Part shown: positions 1 to 5,357 of the stretch, piece by piece
How positions within the stretch are numbered: position 1 is the stretch's first letter
Layout: each line of letters opens with the position of its first letter
DNA from: Chloroflexota bacterium
Lineage (GTDB): Bacteria; Chloroflexota; Limnocylindria; Limnocylindrales; CSP1-4
Direction of reading: 5' to 3'
Length of the DNA: 5,738 nt
Assembly: GCA_004298915.1 (NCBI GenBank)
Contig: SCTE01000314.1
Location: 1 to 5,738, forward strand
The notes under the pieces: model-generated
What the model saw: the letters and a program-made list of their open reading frames with translations, nothing else
The model's database searches: none
Told to the model about the DNA's origin: nothing
Translations under genes and position numbers: made by a program

Positions 1-1
1 C

Positions 2-109
2 TGGTCCGAAACCATCGATGTCGCACCGACCAAGGCGCCGATGCTCGCGGTCAATCACGCCCGGGCTCAGATCCTGTCGCCGTACAGCGCCACGACCCCG
101 CAGCGCTGA
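2..109 (+). CDS. C-terminal end of an unrecognised protein (5' end outside window)
   Basis: This frame enters from the left edge and gives 35 residues (WSETIDVAPTKAP... ending in TTPQR) before a TGA at 107-109. I do not recognise the family from so short a tail. Third codon positions are mostly C or G, as in the real genes here. The tail is mildly polar and has no membrane segment, which fits the C-terminus of a soluble or exported domain. The methyltransferase frame that follows is already open at this stop, so the two genes may form an operon. An overlapping frame beginning near base 18 is very arginine-rich and is judged a shadow. Confidence 0.6.
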   Translation, partial: WSETIDVAPTKAPMLAVNHARAQILSPYSATTPQR

Positions 110-183
110 GGATCGATACCCTGCTTCGGGTAGCGCGCGTCGCCGCCCGGGCTGCCCGCACCCGCCTGGCGCATCTCCGGCAC

Positions 184-1389
184 GTGATCGCCGCCGTTCG
201 CCTGCGCAAGGCGCCGAACGTCGAGTCGAACGACGGCCTCGCCCAGGTCGAAGGCCTCGAGCTGCTCGTGCCGGACCCGGCGCGCTCGGCCCTGTCGAGA
301 CGCCTCGTCGAGCGTGGGGTCACGGAGCTCGACTTCACCGACATGGCCCGCGCGGTCACGCGTCCGGGTGACGTGGTCCTCGATGTCGGGGCGAGCATCG
401 GCTACTTCACGATCCTGTTCGCCACGTGGGTCGGCCCGCACGGCCGCGTCATGGCCCACGAGCCCTGGGAATCGGCCCGTCGGTACCTGCTCGCGAATGT
501 GGCCCGGAACCGGCTGAGCAACGTCACCCTCGATCCGCGGGCGCTGGCCGATGTGGACGGGGACGGGTCGATGTCGGCACCGACCTACCGCCTCGTTCTC
601 GGGCCGAGCTCCGACCCCGGGGCCATGGCCGTGTCGGCGGTGCGGTTCGACACGATTGCCGAGGCCTCCGCCCTCGCTCGGCTCGACATCGTGAAGATGG
701 ATATCGAGGGCGCCGAGGGTCGGGCCCTTGCCGGGATGATGGCAACGCTGCGCCGACTCCGACCGGTCCTCCTGCTCGAGGTCCATCCGGACATGCTGCC
801 GGCCCACGGTCACGACCTGGCCGGCATCCACCGCGTCCTCGACGAGCTCGGCTACGCCTGGATGGTCGTCGAGTCCGACGCGGACGAGGCCGCGGGCCAT
901 CACATCGTGGCGGGCCCCCGAGAGCGCCTGGAGGCGGCCGGCGTGGTCCCGCTCGAGCCGCGACAGGCAGTCGCCATCCCGAGCGCCGACCGCTGGTCCG
1001 TGGCGCCCGGTTCGCCGGCCGTCATCGAACCGGGCGTCGGCGAGTTCGCGGTCAGGGCGACCGACCCGGCCAAGCCCGGCTACGTCGTCGACGGTCCGCA
1101 TTGGTGGACCCGCTCACCAGGCGCGGGCGCCGGAGCGATCCGTCCATCCGTCCCGACCTGGCTCACCTGGGACGGGCACGTTCCCGCGGGCCTGGCAGCG
1201 CAGGCCTGGGTCTTCGAGTACGCTGGCTCGTCCCTCGTGCGCCGGCGCGCGTTCGCCCTGCCCGATGGACCGGCCGAGTGGCGATTCCTGTCCGGCCCGA
1301 CGTCGGTGGCCATGCGGCTGGCGATCGAGGTCCGCGGCCCGGGCACGCTCATACGGCATCGACTGACCGTCGACCAGCGCGCCCCCTGA
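184..1389 (+). CDS. FkbM family SAM-dependent methyltransferase with C-terminal extension
   Basis: This is a probable O-methyltransferase of the FkbM family, whose members methylate hydroxyl groups of sugars, glycans or polyketides using S-adenosylmethionine. Numbered from the GTG, the SAM motif I is VVLDVGASIGYF at residues 64-75 (the usual form is DVGANIG). An acidic HEP follows at 92-94, then the family hallmark IVKMDIEGAE at 169-178 and LLLEVHPD at 196-203. The family domain ends near residue 240. Residues about 255-401 are an extra, Trp-rich, beta-strand-like region that I do not recognise; a sugar-binding beta-sandwich is a guess. No ATG, GTG or TTG occurs upstream in frame before 184, yet the frame stays open and codon-like back to about 106. 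The true start could therefore be a CTG at 106. No clear ribosome site precedes 184. The acceptor substrate is unknown. Confidence 0.85.
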   Translation: MIAAVRLRKAPNVESNDGLAQVEGLELLVPDPARSALSRRLVERGVTELDFTDMARAVTRPGDVVLDVGASIGYFTILFATWVGPHGRVMAHEPWESARRYLLANVARNRLSNVTLDPRALADVDGDGSMSAPTYRLVLGPSSDPGAMAVSAVRFDTIAEASALARLDIVKMDIEGAEGRALAGMMATLRRLRPVLLLEVHPDMLPAHGHDLAGIHRVLDELGYAWMVVESDADEAAGHHIVAGPRERLEAAGVVPLEPRQAVAIPSADRWSVAPGSPAVIEPGVGEFAVRATDPAKPGYVVDGPHWWTRSPGAGAGAIRPSVPTWLTWDGHVPAGLAAQAWVFEYAGSSLVRRRAFALPDGPAEWRFLSGPTSVAMRLAIEVRGPGTLIRHRLTVDQRAP

Positions 1390-1435
1390 TCGCGCGGGCC
1401 GTGGCGGGAAGGACGCCAGTGGTTCGGCGGGCGAC

Positions 1436-2281
1436 TCAGCGATCGACGGGCAGGTCGAGGCGGTCGCCCCACTCCGACCAGCCGCCGTCGTAGACGGCGA
1501 CGTCGTCGAACCCGAGCAGGGCGAGGACGTGGGCGAGCCGGGCCGCAGCCACCCCGGAACCGTCGTACGTGACGATTCGCCGGCCCCGCGCCACGTTGGC
1601 CTTGAGGAGCATCTCGCGGAGCTCATCGGGATCCCGCAGGGTCTGGTCGCCTGGGACGTGCATGGCGCCAACCGGCACGTTGACCGCGCCCGGGATGTGC
1701 CCGAGGCGGCGAGCGTTGCCCTCCAGGCCCCGGAATTCGGCAACGGCGCGCGCGTCGATCAACTGGACCTCGGCCGAACCGAGCAGCCCGCGCACGTCGG
1801 CGGTCGTGAGGCGGAGCCGCGGGTTGGCCCGGGGCGTGAAGGTCGCCGGCGCTGGGGGGTAGCTGGCATGCGAGAGCGGGCGGCGCGCCGACGACCAGGC
1901 CCGCATGCCCCCGTCGAGAACCCGTGCCGACTCGTACCCATAGGCCCGGAGGCTCCACCACGCGCGGGCCGCGTACAGCCCCAGCGTGTCGTCGTAGATC
2001 ACGAGGCTCGTGCCGTCGCCGATCCCGACGCGCCCGAGGGCCTCGGCGATCTGGTCCGGGCCGGCCAGGCGAAGGGTGGACTCGCCCTCGACCGCGGGCT
2101 CGATGAGGTCGGTTCGCCAGTCGATGTGGACCGCACCGGGAATGTGGCCACCGGCGAAGACCGTGGCGCCGGTCCCATCGGGCCGCCAGCGCACGTCGAG
2201 GATCCGGAGGTCGGGCCGGCCGAGCTGTTCCGACAGCCAGTCGGGCGTGGTGATGAACTCGGGCCGAGCGAATCCGGTCAC
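1436..2281 (-). CDS. Tandem-rhodanese sulfurtransferase homologue lacking the catalytic cysteine
   Basis: The product has 281 residues, the usual length of thiosulfate/3-mercaptopyruvate sulfurtransferases (SseA/TST family). Two rhodanese domains are visible. The first runs about 10-130, with LDVRW at 28-32, GHIPGAVHIDW at 45-55 and VIYDD at 94-98. The second runs about 158-281, with LIDARAVAEFRG at 174-185, GHIPGAVNVP at 194-203 and the C-terminal YDGGWSEWG signature. Family members bind sulfur on a Cys opening the second active-site loop (CGSGVTA). Here the loop reads DGSGVAA at 240-246, so Asp240 replaces that Cys. The first domain has the expected Asp97, and the protein has no cysteine at all. 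Ordinary sulfur transfer is therefore unlikely; a binding, regulatory or different hydrolytic role is possible. The GTG at 2281 is chosen because the family fold begins right after it (FARPEFITTPDWL). It lacks a Shine-Dalgarno site, but its first bases overlap the stop of a short upstream frame. A longer frame from an ATG at 2350 would overlap the divergent gene. Confidence 0.87.
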   Translation of the reverse strand: MTGFARPEFITTPDWLSEQLGRPDLRILDVRWRPDGTGATVFAGGHIPGAVHIDWRTDLIEPAVEGESTLRLAGPDQIAEALGRVGIGDGTSLVIYDDTLGLYAARAWWSLRAYGYESARVLDGGMRAWSSARRPLSHASYPPAPATFTPRANPRLRLTTADVRGLLGSAEVQLIDARAVAEFRGLEGNARRLGHIPGAVNVPVGAMHVPGDQTLRDPDELREMLLKANVARGRRIVTYDGSGVAAARLAHVLALLGFDDVAVYDGGWSEWGDRLDLPVDR

Positions 2282-2319
2282 GGGATGCGCCGCTCGCCGG
2301 TGCCTGTACGGTGGGGCAT
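2278..2319 (-). CDS. Possible 13-codon leader peptide, leaderless, coupled to the rhodanese gene
   Basis: This short frame reads ATG to TGA and encodes MPHRTGTGERRIP. Its ATG lies 7 bases downstream of a TATGAT -10 box on the same strand (2332-2327), the spacing expected when transcription starts at or next to the start codon. Its TGA shares bases with the rhodanese GTG (GTGA overlap). Because the rhodanese start has no visible ribosome site, translation of this peptide could deliver ribosomes to it by termination-reinitiation. The peptide has no recognisable family and is basic. The sequence shows the positions; function is inferred. It could also simply be untranslated leader. Confidence 0.35.
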   Translation of the reverse strand: MPHRTGTGERRIP

Positions 2320-2337
2320 GGCCGGTATCATACGGCC
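2320..2337. promoter_or_regulatory. Near-symmetric bidirectional promoter with overlapping -10 boxes
   Basis: The 18 bases form an imperfect palindrome: GGCCGGTAT, a central C, then ATACGGCC. The middle, TATCATA (2326-2332), offers TATCAT to the plus strand and TATGAT to the minus strand. On the plus strand the box ends 6 bases before the aminotransferase GTG at 2338. On the minus strand it ends 7 bases before the ATG at 2319. No convincing -35 hexamer is visible for either direction. Symmetric -10 elements that fire both ways are known in bacteria. The palindrome could also be an operator for a dimeric regulator controlling both genes. Confidence 0.55.
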
Positions 2338-3576
2338 GTGGTCTCCCCATTCATGGCCGATGAGCAGAAGTTGGCCGCGGTGCGGGCGGAGCTGCCCTCG
2401 TTGGCGGCCGCGATCCAGATGAACACCGGCAGCGTCGGTCCGCTTCCGATCGAGGTCGCGGCGGCGATGACCGAACTCGCGGATTACGAGCAGAAGATCG
2501 GGCGCAGCGACTACGACTACTACCTCGAGGGCCTCGACCGGATGAACGAGGCGCGGGCCGGCGTCGCCGCGGTCCTCGGCGCCAGCCTCGGATCCGTGGG
2601 CCTCACCCATGCCACGACGGACGGCGTGAACCACGCGGTCTGGGCGCTCGACTGGAAGCCCGGCGACGTTGCGGTGAGCACGACCCAGGAGCACGCTGGC
2701 GGTATCGGAGCCCTGTACGCCCTCCGTGATCGGCTGGGGGTCGAGATCCGGTTCGCCGACATCGGCGACGGATCGGATGACGCGGCGACGATTGCGGCCC
2801 TCGATCGAGCCATCGTTCCCGGGACCCGCCTCGTGTCGATCTCCCACGTCCTGTGGTCAACCGGCGCCGTGCTGCCGATCGCCCGGATTGCCGTCCTTGC
2901 CCGCGAGCGCGGCGCGGTCATCGTCGTCGACGGCGCCCAGGCGGCCGGCGCCATCCCGGTATCAGTCACGGCTCTCGGCGTGGATGCCTATGCGATCCCG
3001 GCCCAGAAATGGCTCCTCGGCCCGGATGGCATGGGCGCCCTGTGGGTCGACCCCGCGGCGCTCGAGCGCCTTCGGCCCAGCTTCGCCGGCCATTTCGCGC
3101 TCGAGTCCGTCGATTCCCGCGGTGGCGCAGCCTGGCATCCCGACGCCCGGCGGTTCGAGGGCACCGGCTTCCATCGGCCATCGGTCGCGGGGTTCGCCCG
3201 AGCGGTCAGCTGGCTGTCGATGTACGTCGGGCTCGACTACGTCCATGCGCGTGGGCCGCGCCTCGCGCGTCGTGCCGCCGACGAACTGGCGGCAATCGAC
3301 GGCGTGGACCTCCTGACGCCCCGTCACCAGATGGCGACGCTGGTGACGTTCAGGATCCGTGGGTGGGGCGCGCAGGCGGCCCTCGACGAGCTGCGCCTCC
3401 GAACTTCGCTCATCGGCCGCACGATCGTCGCCCTCGACGCCCTCCGGCTGAGCGTCGGCTTCTTCAACACGGACGATGAGCTCGACCGCGTCCTCGACGG
3501 CATCCGGCTCCTCGCGACCCACGACCCGGCATCGCTGCCGCCGCGTCGGACGCTCCCGATCTTCGGCGAGGCGTGA
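2338..3576 (+). CDS. Class V aminotransferase-fold PLP enzyme (IPN epimerase/SufS-like, no catalytic Cys)
   Basis: This is a PLP-dependent fold-type I enzyme of the class V group, which includes cysteine desulfurases, isopenicillin-N epimerase, kynureninase and the EgtE-type C-S lyase. Numbered from GTG 2338 (412 aa), the substrate loop is MNTGSVGPLP near 27-36, with a PLP-stacking His119 in TTQEHAGG and His170 in SISHVLWSTG. Asp198 and Gln201 (VVDGAQAAG) contact the cofactor ring. The Schiff-base Lys224 lies in IPAQKWLLGPDG, and a substrate-carboxylate Arg is expected at 370 (LRLSVGFFNT). No cysteine occurs anywhere, so it cannot work as a cysteine desulfurase. Epimerase, lyase or aminotransferase activity remains open. 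GTG 2338 is chosen because it sits 6 bases after a -10 box, suggesting a leaderless mRNA. ATG 2353 and GTG 2311 are alternatives; the homologous region begins after 2353. It is divergent from the rhodanese homologue and overlaps the next gene by 4 bases. Confidence 0.87.
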   Translation: MVSPFMADEQKLAAVRAELPSLAAAIQMNTGSVGPLPIEVAAAMTELADYEQKIGRSDYDYYLEGLDRMNEARAGVAAVLGASLGSVGLTHATTDGVNHAVWALDWKPGDVAVSTTQEHAGGIGALYALRDRLGVEIRFADIGDGSDDAATIAALDRAIVPGTRLVSISHVLWSTGAVLPIARIAVLARERGAVIVVDGAQAAGAIPVSVTALGVDAYAIPAQKWLLGPDGMGALWVDPAALERLRPSFAGHFALESVDSRGGAAWHPDARRFEGTGFHRPSVAGFARAVSWLSMYVGLDYVHARGPRLARRAADELAAIDGVDLLTPRHQMATLVTFRIRGWGAQAALDELRLRTSLIGRTIVALDALRLSVGFFNTDDELDRVLDGIRLLATHDPASLPPRRTLPIFGEA

Positions 3577-3959
3577 CCCCTCCTCCGCGGCGCTCCTGGC
3601 TCGAGATCCGGTGGCGCCAGTTCCGGAATGCGCCGCGCCCGATCGTTCGTGCCGTGGGAGCCAACCTCGTCGTGGCTGGGATCCTCGGCATCCTCTACCT
3701 CGCCTACGACGTCGCGCTGACGCGCGGTGCGAAGCTGCCGGGAGGCGACCTTCGAACGCTGTTCGCCGCGCTCGATGTCGTCCTCGTCATGATCGTCGGG
3801 AGCGCGATCACGTACCTCATCGTGCCGCTCCCGCGGGGGTCCGGTGCCGGCACGCGCCGAACGGCCTGGAGCGGGGTCCTGGGCTTCTTTGCGTCGGTCC
3901 CGATTGCCTATCTCGTCCTGGTGATCGTCATCCAGGTGCTGCGTCCAGTGTTGACGTGA
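3573..3959 (+). CDS. Small three-helix membrane protein, function unknown
   Basis: The product has 128 residues and I do not recognise its family. It starts with a GTG whose last two bases lie in the TGA of the aminotransferase gene (GTGA overlap), a typical sign of translational coupling and of one operon. The N-terminus (residues 1-26) is rich in Arg and Trp and is probably cytoplasmic. Three hydrophobic segments follow at about 27-49, 62-84 and 100-122. An Arg/Gly-rich loop (RGSGAGTRR, 88-96) lies between the last two. By the positive-inside rule the N-terminus and the second loop face the cytoplasm, which would put the C-terminus outside. There is no Cys and no visible catalytic motif. 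A role as membrane partner of the PLP enzyme is only an inference from coupling. Confidence 0.75.
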   Translation: MTPPPRRSWLEIRWRQFRNAPRPIVRAVGANLVVAGILGILYLAYDVALTRGAKLPGGDLRTLFAALDVVLVMIVGSAITYLIVPLPRGSGAGTRRTAWSGVLGFFASVPIAYLVLVIVIQVLRPVLT

Positions 3960-3982
3960 CGCACCGAAATTCCGTGGTTCGT

Positions 3983-4012
3983 TTGGCGTCCTCGGGTAGT
4001 GAACGGTAAGGT
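3983..4012 (+). promoter_or_regulatory. Probable sigma-70-type promoter for the 94-aa gene
   Basis: TTGGCG at 3983-3988 and TAAGGT at 4007-4012 are separated by 18 bases, close to a vegetative -35/-10 pair. The surrounding 90-base gap is visibly less GC-rich than the genes around it. Transcription would start near 4019 and give a leader of about 30 bases with GGAG (4028-4031) and GGGAG (4034-4038) ahead of the GTG at 4050. Confidence 0.4.
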
Positions 4013-4049
4013 GACCTCAACATCAACGGAGCAGGGAGCAGAGTCCAAG

Positions 4050-4334
4050 GTGTCCGCAGACGAGATCCGCCACGTCGCCCTTCCGAAGCTGTATGGGGGT
4101 CCGGCGTACGCGCGACCGGTCGTGCTGATCGAGTCGTCGGAGCGGCCGTTCGATCCCGATGAACTGCCGCTCGTCGTCGCCATGACCGACGAGGAACGGG
4201 CGATCATCGACGAGGATCGCCGGCTCGCGGCACAGGATGTCGCCCCGCCGCCGCCAACCCTGCAATCGAAGCCGTTCAGCCTGCGGGACCTGTCGAGCCG
4301 ATTCCTCGGGGGCCGTGAATCGTCGGGCCAGTGA
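4050..4334 (+). CDS. Small acidic protein of unknown function (94 aa)
   Basis: I do not recognise this 94-residue protein. It has a conserved-looking N-terminal block, RHVALPKLYGGPAYARP, at residues 7-23, then ERPFDPDELPL at 31-41. An acidic, probably helical stretch MTDEERAIIDEDRRLAAQD spans 45-63. A run of four prolines (66-69) leads to a basic tail KPFSLRDLSSRFLGGR (74-89). It has no membrane segment, signal peptide or Cys, and it is likely cytoplasmic and partly disordered. GTG 4050 is chosen because GGGAG lies 11 bases upstream and the probable -10 box at 4007-4012 precedes it. In-frame GTGs at 3999 and 4011 would put the start upstream of or inside that promoter. It stands 90 bases after the membrane-protein gene and 82 bases before the tRNA, so it is probably its own unit. 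Confidence 0.7.
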   Translation: MSADEIRHVALPKLYGGPAYARPVVLIESSERPFDPDELPLVVAMTDEERAIIDEDRRLAAQDVAPPPPTLQSKPFSLRDLSSRFLGGRESSGQ

Positions 4335-4381
4335 GGCGCCGCGGGCCGCTGCACGAGGATTGCCGCAGGCCCTGAGGCCGC

Positions 4382-4396
4382 GGCCCTGCAGGTCCG
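4382..4396 (+). repeat. Imperfect 15-base direct repeat, left copy flanking the tRNA gene
   Basis: GGCCCTGCAGGTCCG matches the copy at 4500-4514 at 13 of 15 positions and contains the perfect 8-base palindrome CCTGCAGG. It lies 20 bases before the first tRNA base. It may be chance in such GC-rich sequence, a processing or binding site, or the scar of a small duplication. Confidence 0.4.
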
Positions 4397-4405
4397 GGCG
4401 GGGTG

Positions 4406-4411
4406 TAGGAT
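4406..4411 (+). promoter_or_regulatory. Possible -10 box of the tRNA gene
   Basis: TAGGAT fits the TANNNT pattern and ends 5 bases before the first tRNA base. Transcription would then begin at or next to the mature 5' end, leaving little or no leader for RNase P. No -35 hexamer is visible at the right distance, so this is weak. Confidence 0.25.
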
Positions 4412-4416
4412 CGCGC

Positions 4417-4493
4417 GGGGGAGTAGCTCAGTTGGTGAGAGCAGCCGTCTTATACACGGCCGGTCCCTGGTTCGAGCCCAGGCTCCCCTACCA
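4417..4493 (+). tRNA. tRNA-Ile with UAU anticodon, CCA encoded
   Basis: A complete cloverleaf can be folded by eye. The acceptor is GGGGGAG (4417-4423) with CTCCCCT (4483-4489), including one G-T pair. The D stem is GCTC/GAGC with loop AGTTGGTGA. The anticodon stem GCCGT (4444-4448) pairs with ACGGC (4456-4460), the variable loop is CGGTC, and the T stem CCTGG/CCAGG holds loop TTCGAGC. A73 is at 4490 and CCA is encoded at 4491-4493. The seven-base anticodon loop CTTATAC puts TAT at 4451-4453, so the tRNA reads the isoleucine codon AUA. Isoleucine identity features of the E. coli type are present: A73, U12-A23, C29-G41 and A37. Most bacteria read AUA with a CAU anticodon modified to lysidine, so a UAU gene is unusual. 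One base (C36 to U) would separate it from a valine UAC tRNA. Confidence 0.92.
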
Positions 4494-4521
4494 GCATCAG
4501 GTCCTGCAGGTGCGTTGATGC
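4494..4521 (+). terminator. Weak hairpin directly after the tRNA CCA, possible 3' trailer/terminator
   Basis: GCATCA (4494-4499) pairs perfectly with TGATGC (4516-4521) around a 16-base loop that contains CCTGCAGG. It begins at the base after the encoded CCA. No T-run follows, so it is not a classical intrinsic terminator; a processing or pausing structure is equally possible. Confidence 0.2.
4500..4514 (+). repeat. Imperfect 15-base direct repeat, right copy flanking the tRNA gene
   Basis: GGTCCTGCAGGTGCG is the partner of the copy at 4382-4396, 118 bases away, with 2 mismatches. It lies 6 bases after the CCA end and inside the loop of the trailer hairpin. Confidence 0.4.
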
Positions 4522-4559
4522 AGGCGCGGTCGCGCACAGTCCCACTGGCCGAGTCGACC

Positions 4560-5357
4560 TCAGACGACCGCCTCCAGCATCCGGATGATCCGTTGCCGGC
4601 GATCGGCGTCGAACGAACGCTGCGCCGGCAGGGACGCCAGCCACGGGCCGACCTGGTCGGGCGTGATGAGCGCACAACTGGCCGTACGCTGGACCTTCGG
4701 GTCGGTGCCGACGACCGCGGCGTAGACCTTCACGACATGATCCGCATCGTCACCCCCGAACCAGACTCGTACGCGGTCCGCATCGCGCGAGGCTCGCTCG
4801 AGCGGGTGGTCGATGAGATGGGTGCGGCCGTCGGCCACGCGGACCTCCCAGCTCCGTACCCCGCGTGAGATCACGGCGCCGGCGGGCGGCAGGACCTCGA
4901 TCACCGCGGCGCCGAACGGGCCGACGACGATCTCCGGGATGACCCGGCTGCCGTCCGGCAGCGGAACGCGCGTTGCGACGGCGTGGTCCTCGCCGAGCAT
5001 TGCCCGCACGCCGTAGGCCGGCGTCGGGCGGATTCGACGGTCGGAAATCGATCCGATCGCGGAGCCTACGCGGATGATGCCGAGGATCCCGAAGCTCGCC
5101 GGTGCCACCAGGCCGAACGTCCACACCAGTGCTCCGATCGCGAGCTGCGTGGAGGTTGCCCGTCCCGTCGGCGTGAAGGCACTCAACAGCCCGGTCCCAA
5201 AGACCGTGTAGGCGAGGAACGTGGCGCCGACGAGGAAGATGGTTCCGACCACGAGGGCACGGACGATGGCCCCTCGTCCTGGACGGCCGCCGTCGGCGCG
5301 TTCGGATGCGATCACCTGCATGCCGCCATCGTCGATCATCGAGCCTGCCGTGACCAT
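4560..5357 (-). CDS. Membrane protein with two N-terminal helices and a NERD-like C-terminal domain
   Basis: The product has 265 residues numbered from ATG 5357. A polar N-terminus (1-30) precedes two hydrophobic segments at about 31-58 and 72-95. A soluble domain runs from about 110 to 265. That domain has the pattern of NERD (nuclease-related) domains: VPLPDGSRVIPEIVVGPFGAAVIEV at 131-155, a Trp strand near 170, HPLERASRDADRVRVWF at 184-200, then VVKVYAAVV and a final WLASLP/helix. NERD proteins normally carry an Asp and an ExK-type motif. Here the core reads PEI...VIEVLPP, with no Lys after Glu154, so nuclease activity is doubtful. The assignment rests on pattern memory; a DUF of unknown role is the alternative. 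The first ATG is used, with AAGG 4 bases upstream; the in-frame ATGs at residues 7 and 13 are possible. The gene is convergent with the tRNA and holds one Cys (228). Confidence 0.72.
   Translation of the reverse strand: MVTAGSMIDDGGMQVIASERADGGRPGRGAIVRALVVGTIFLVGATFLAYTVFGTGLLSAFTPTGRATSTQLAIGALVWTFGLVAPASFGILGIIRVGSAIGSISDRRIRPTPAYGVRAMLGEDHAVATRVPLPDGSRVIPEIVVGPFGAAVIEVLPPAGAVISRGVRSWEVRVADGRTHLIDHPLERASRDADRVRVWFGGDDADHVVKVYAAVVGTDPKVQRTASCALITPDQVGPWLASLPAQRSFDADRRQRIIRMLEAVV

Noticed and set aside
67..1101. Long minus-strand open frame opposite the methyltransferase gene
   Set aside because: It is an antisense shadow caused by high GC at third codon positions. It is rich in Arg, Gly, Asp and His, shows no family motif, and the plus-strand frame has clear FkbM signatures.
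1402..1418. Hairpin TGGCG/CGCCA between the convergent methyltransferase and rhodanese genes, as a bidirectional terminator
   Set aside because: The stem is only 5 base pairs with a 7-base loop and no T-run on either strand. Such stems are expected by chance at this GC content.
1529..2422. Plus-strand open frame of almost 300 codons opposite the rhodanese gene
   Set aside because: The minus strand carries an unmistakable tandem rhodanese. The plus frame also runs across the divergent promoter and into the aminotransferase start.
4376..4385. Perfect palindrome GGCCGCGGCC upstream of the tRNA as an operator
   Set aside because: Ten-base GC-only palindromes are common in this composition, and nothing about its position supports a regulator site.
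3908..4675. Minus-strand open frame of 255 codons crossing the 94-aa gene and the tRNA
   Set aside because: It passes through a complete tRNA gene and overlaps the ends of three other genes. Its composition is Arg/Ser-rich with no motif.
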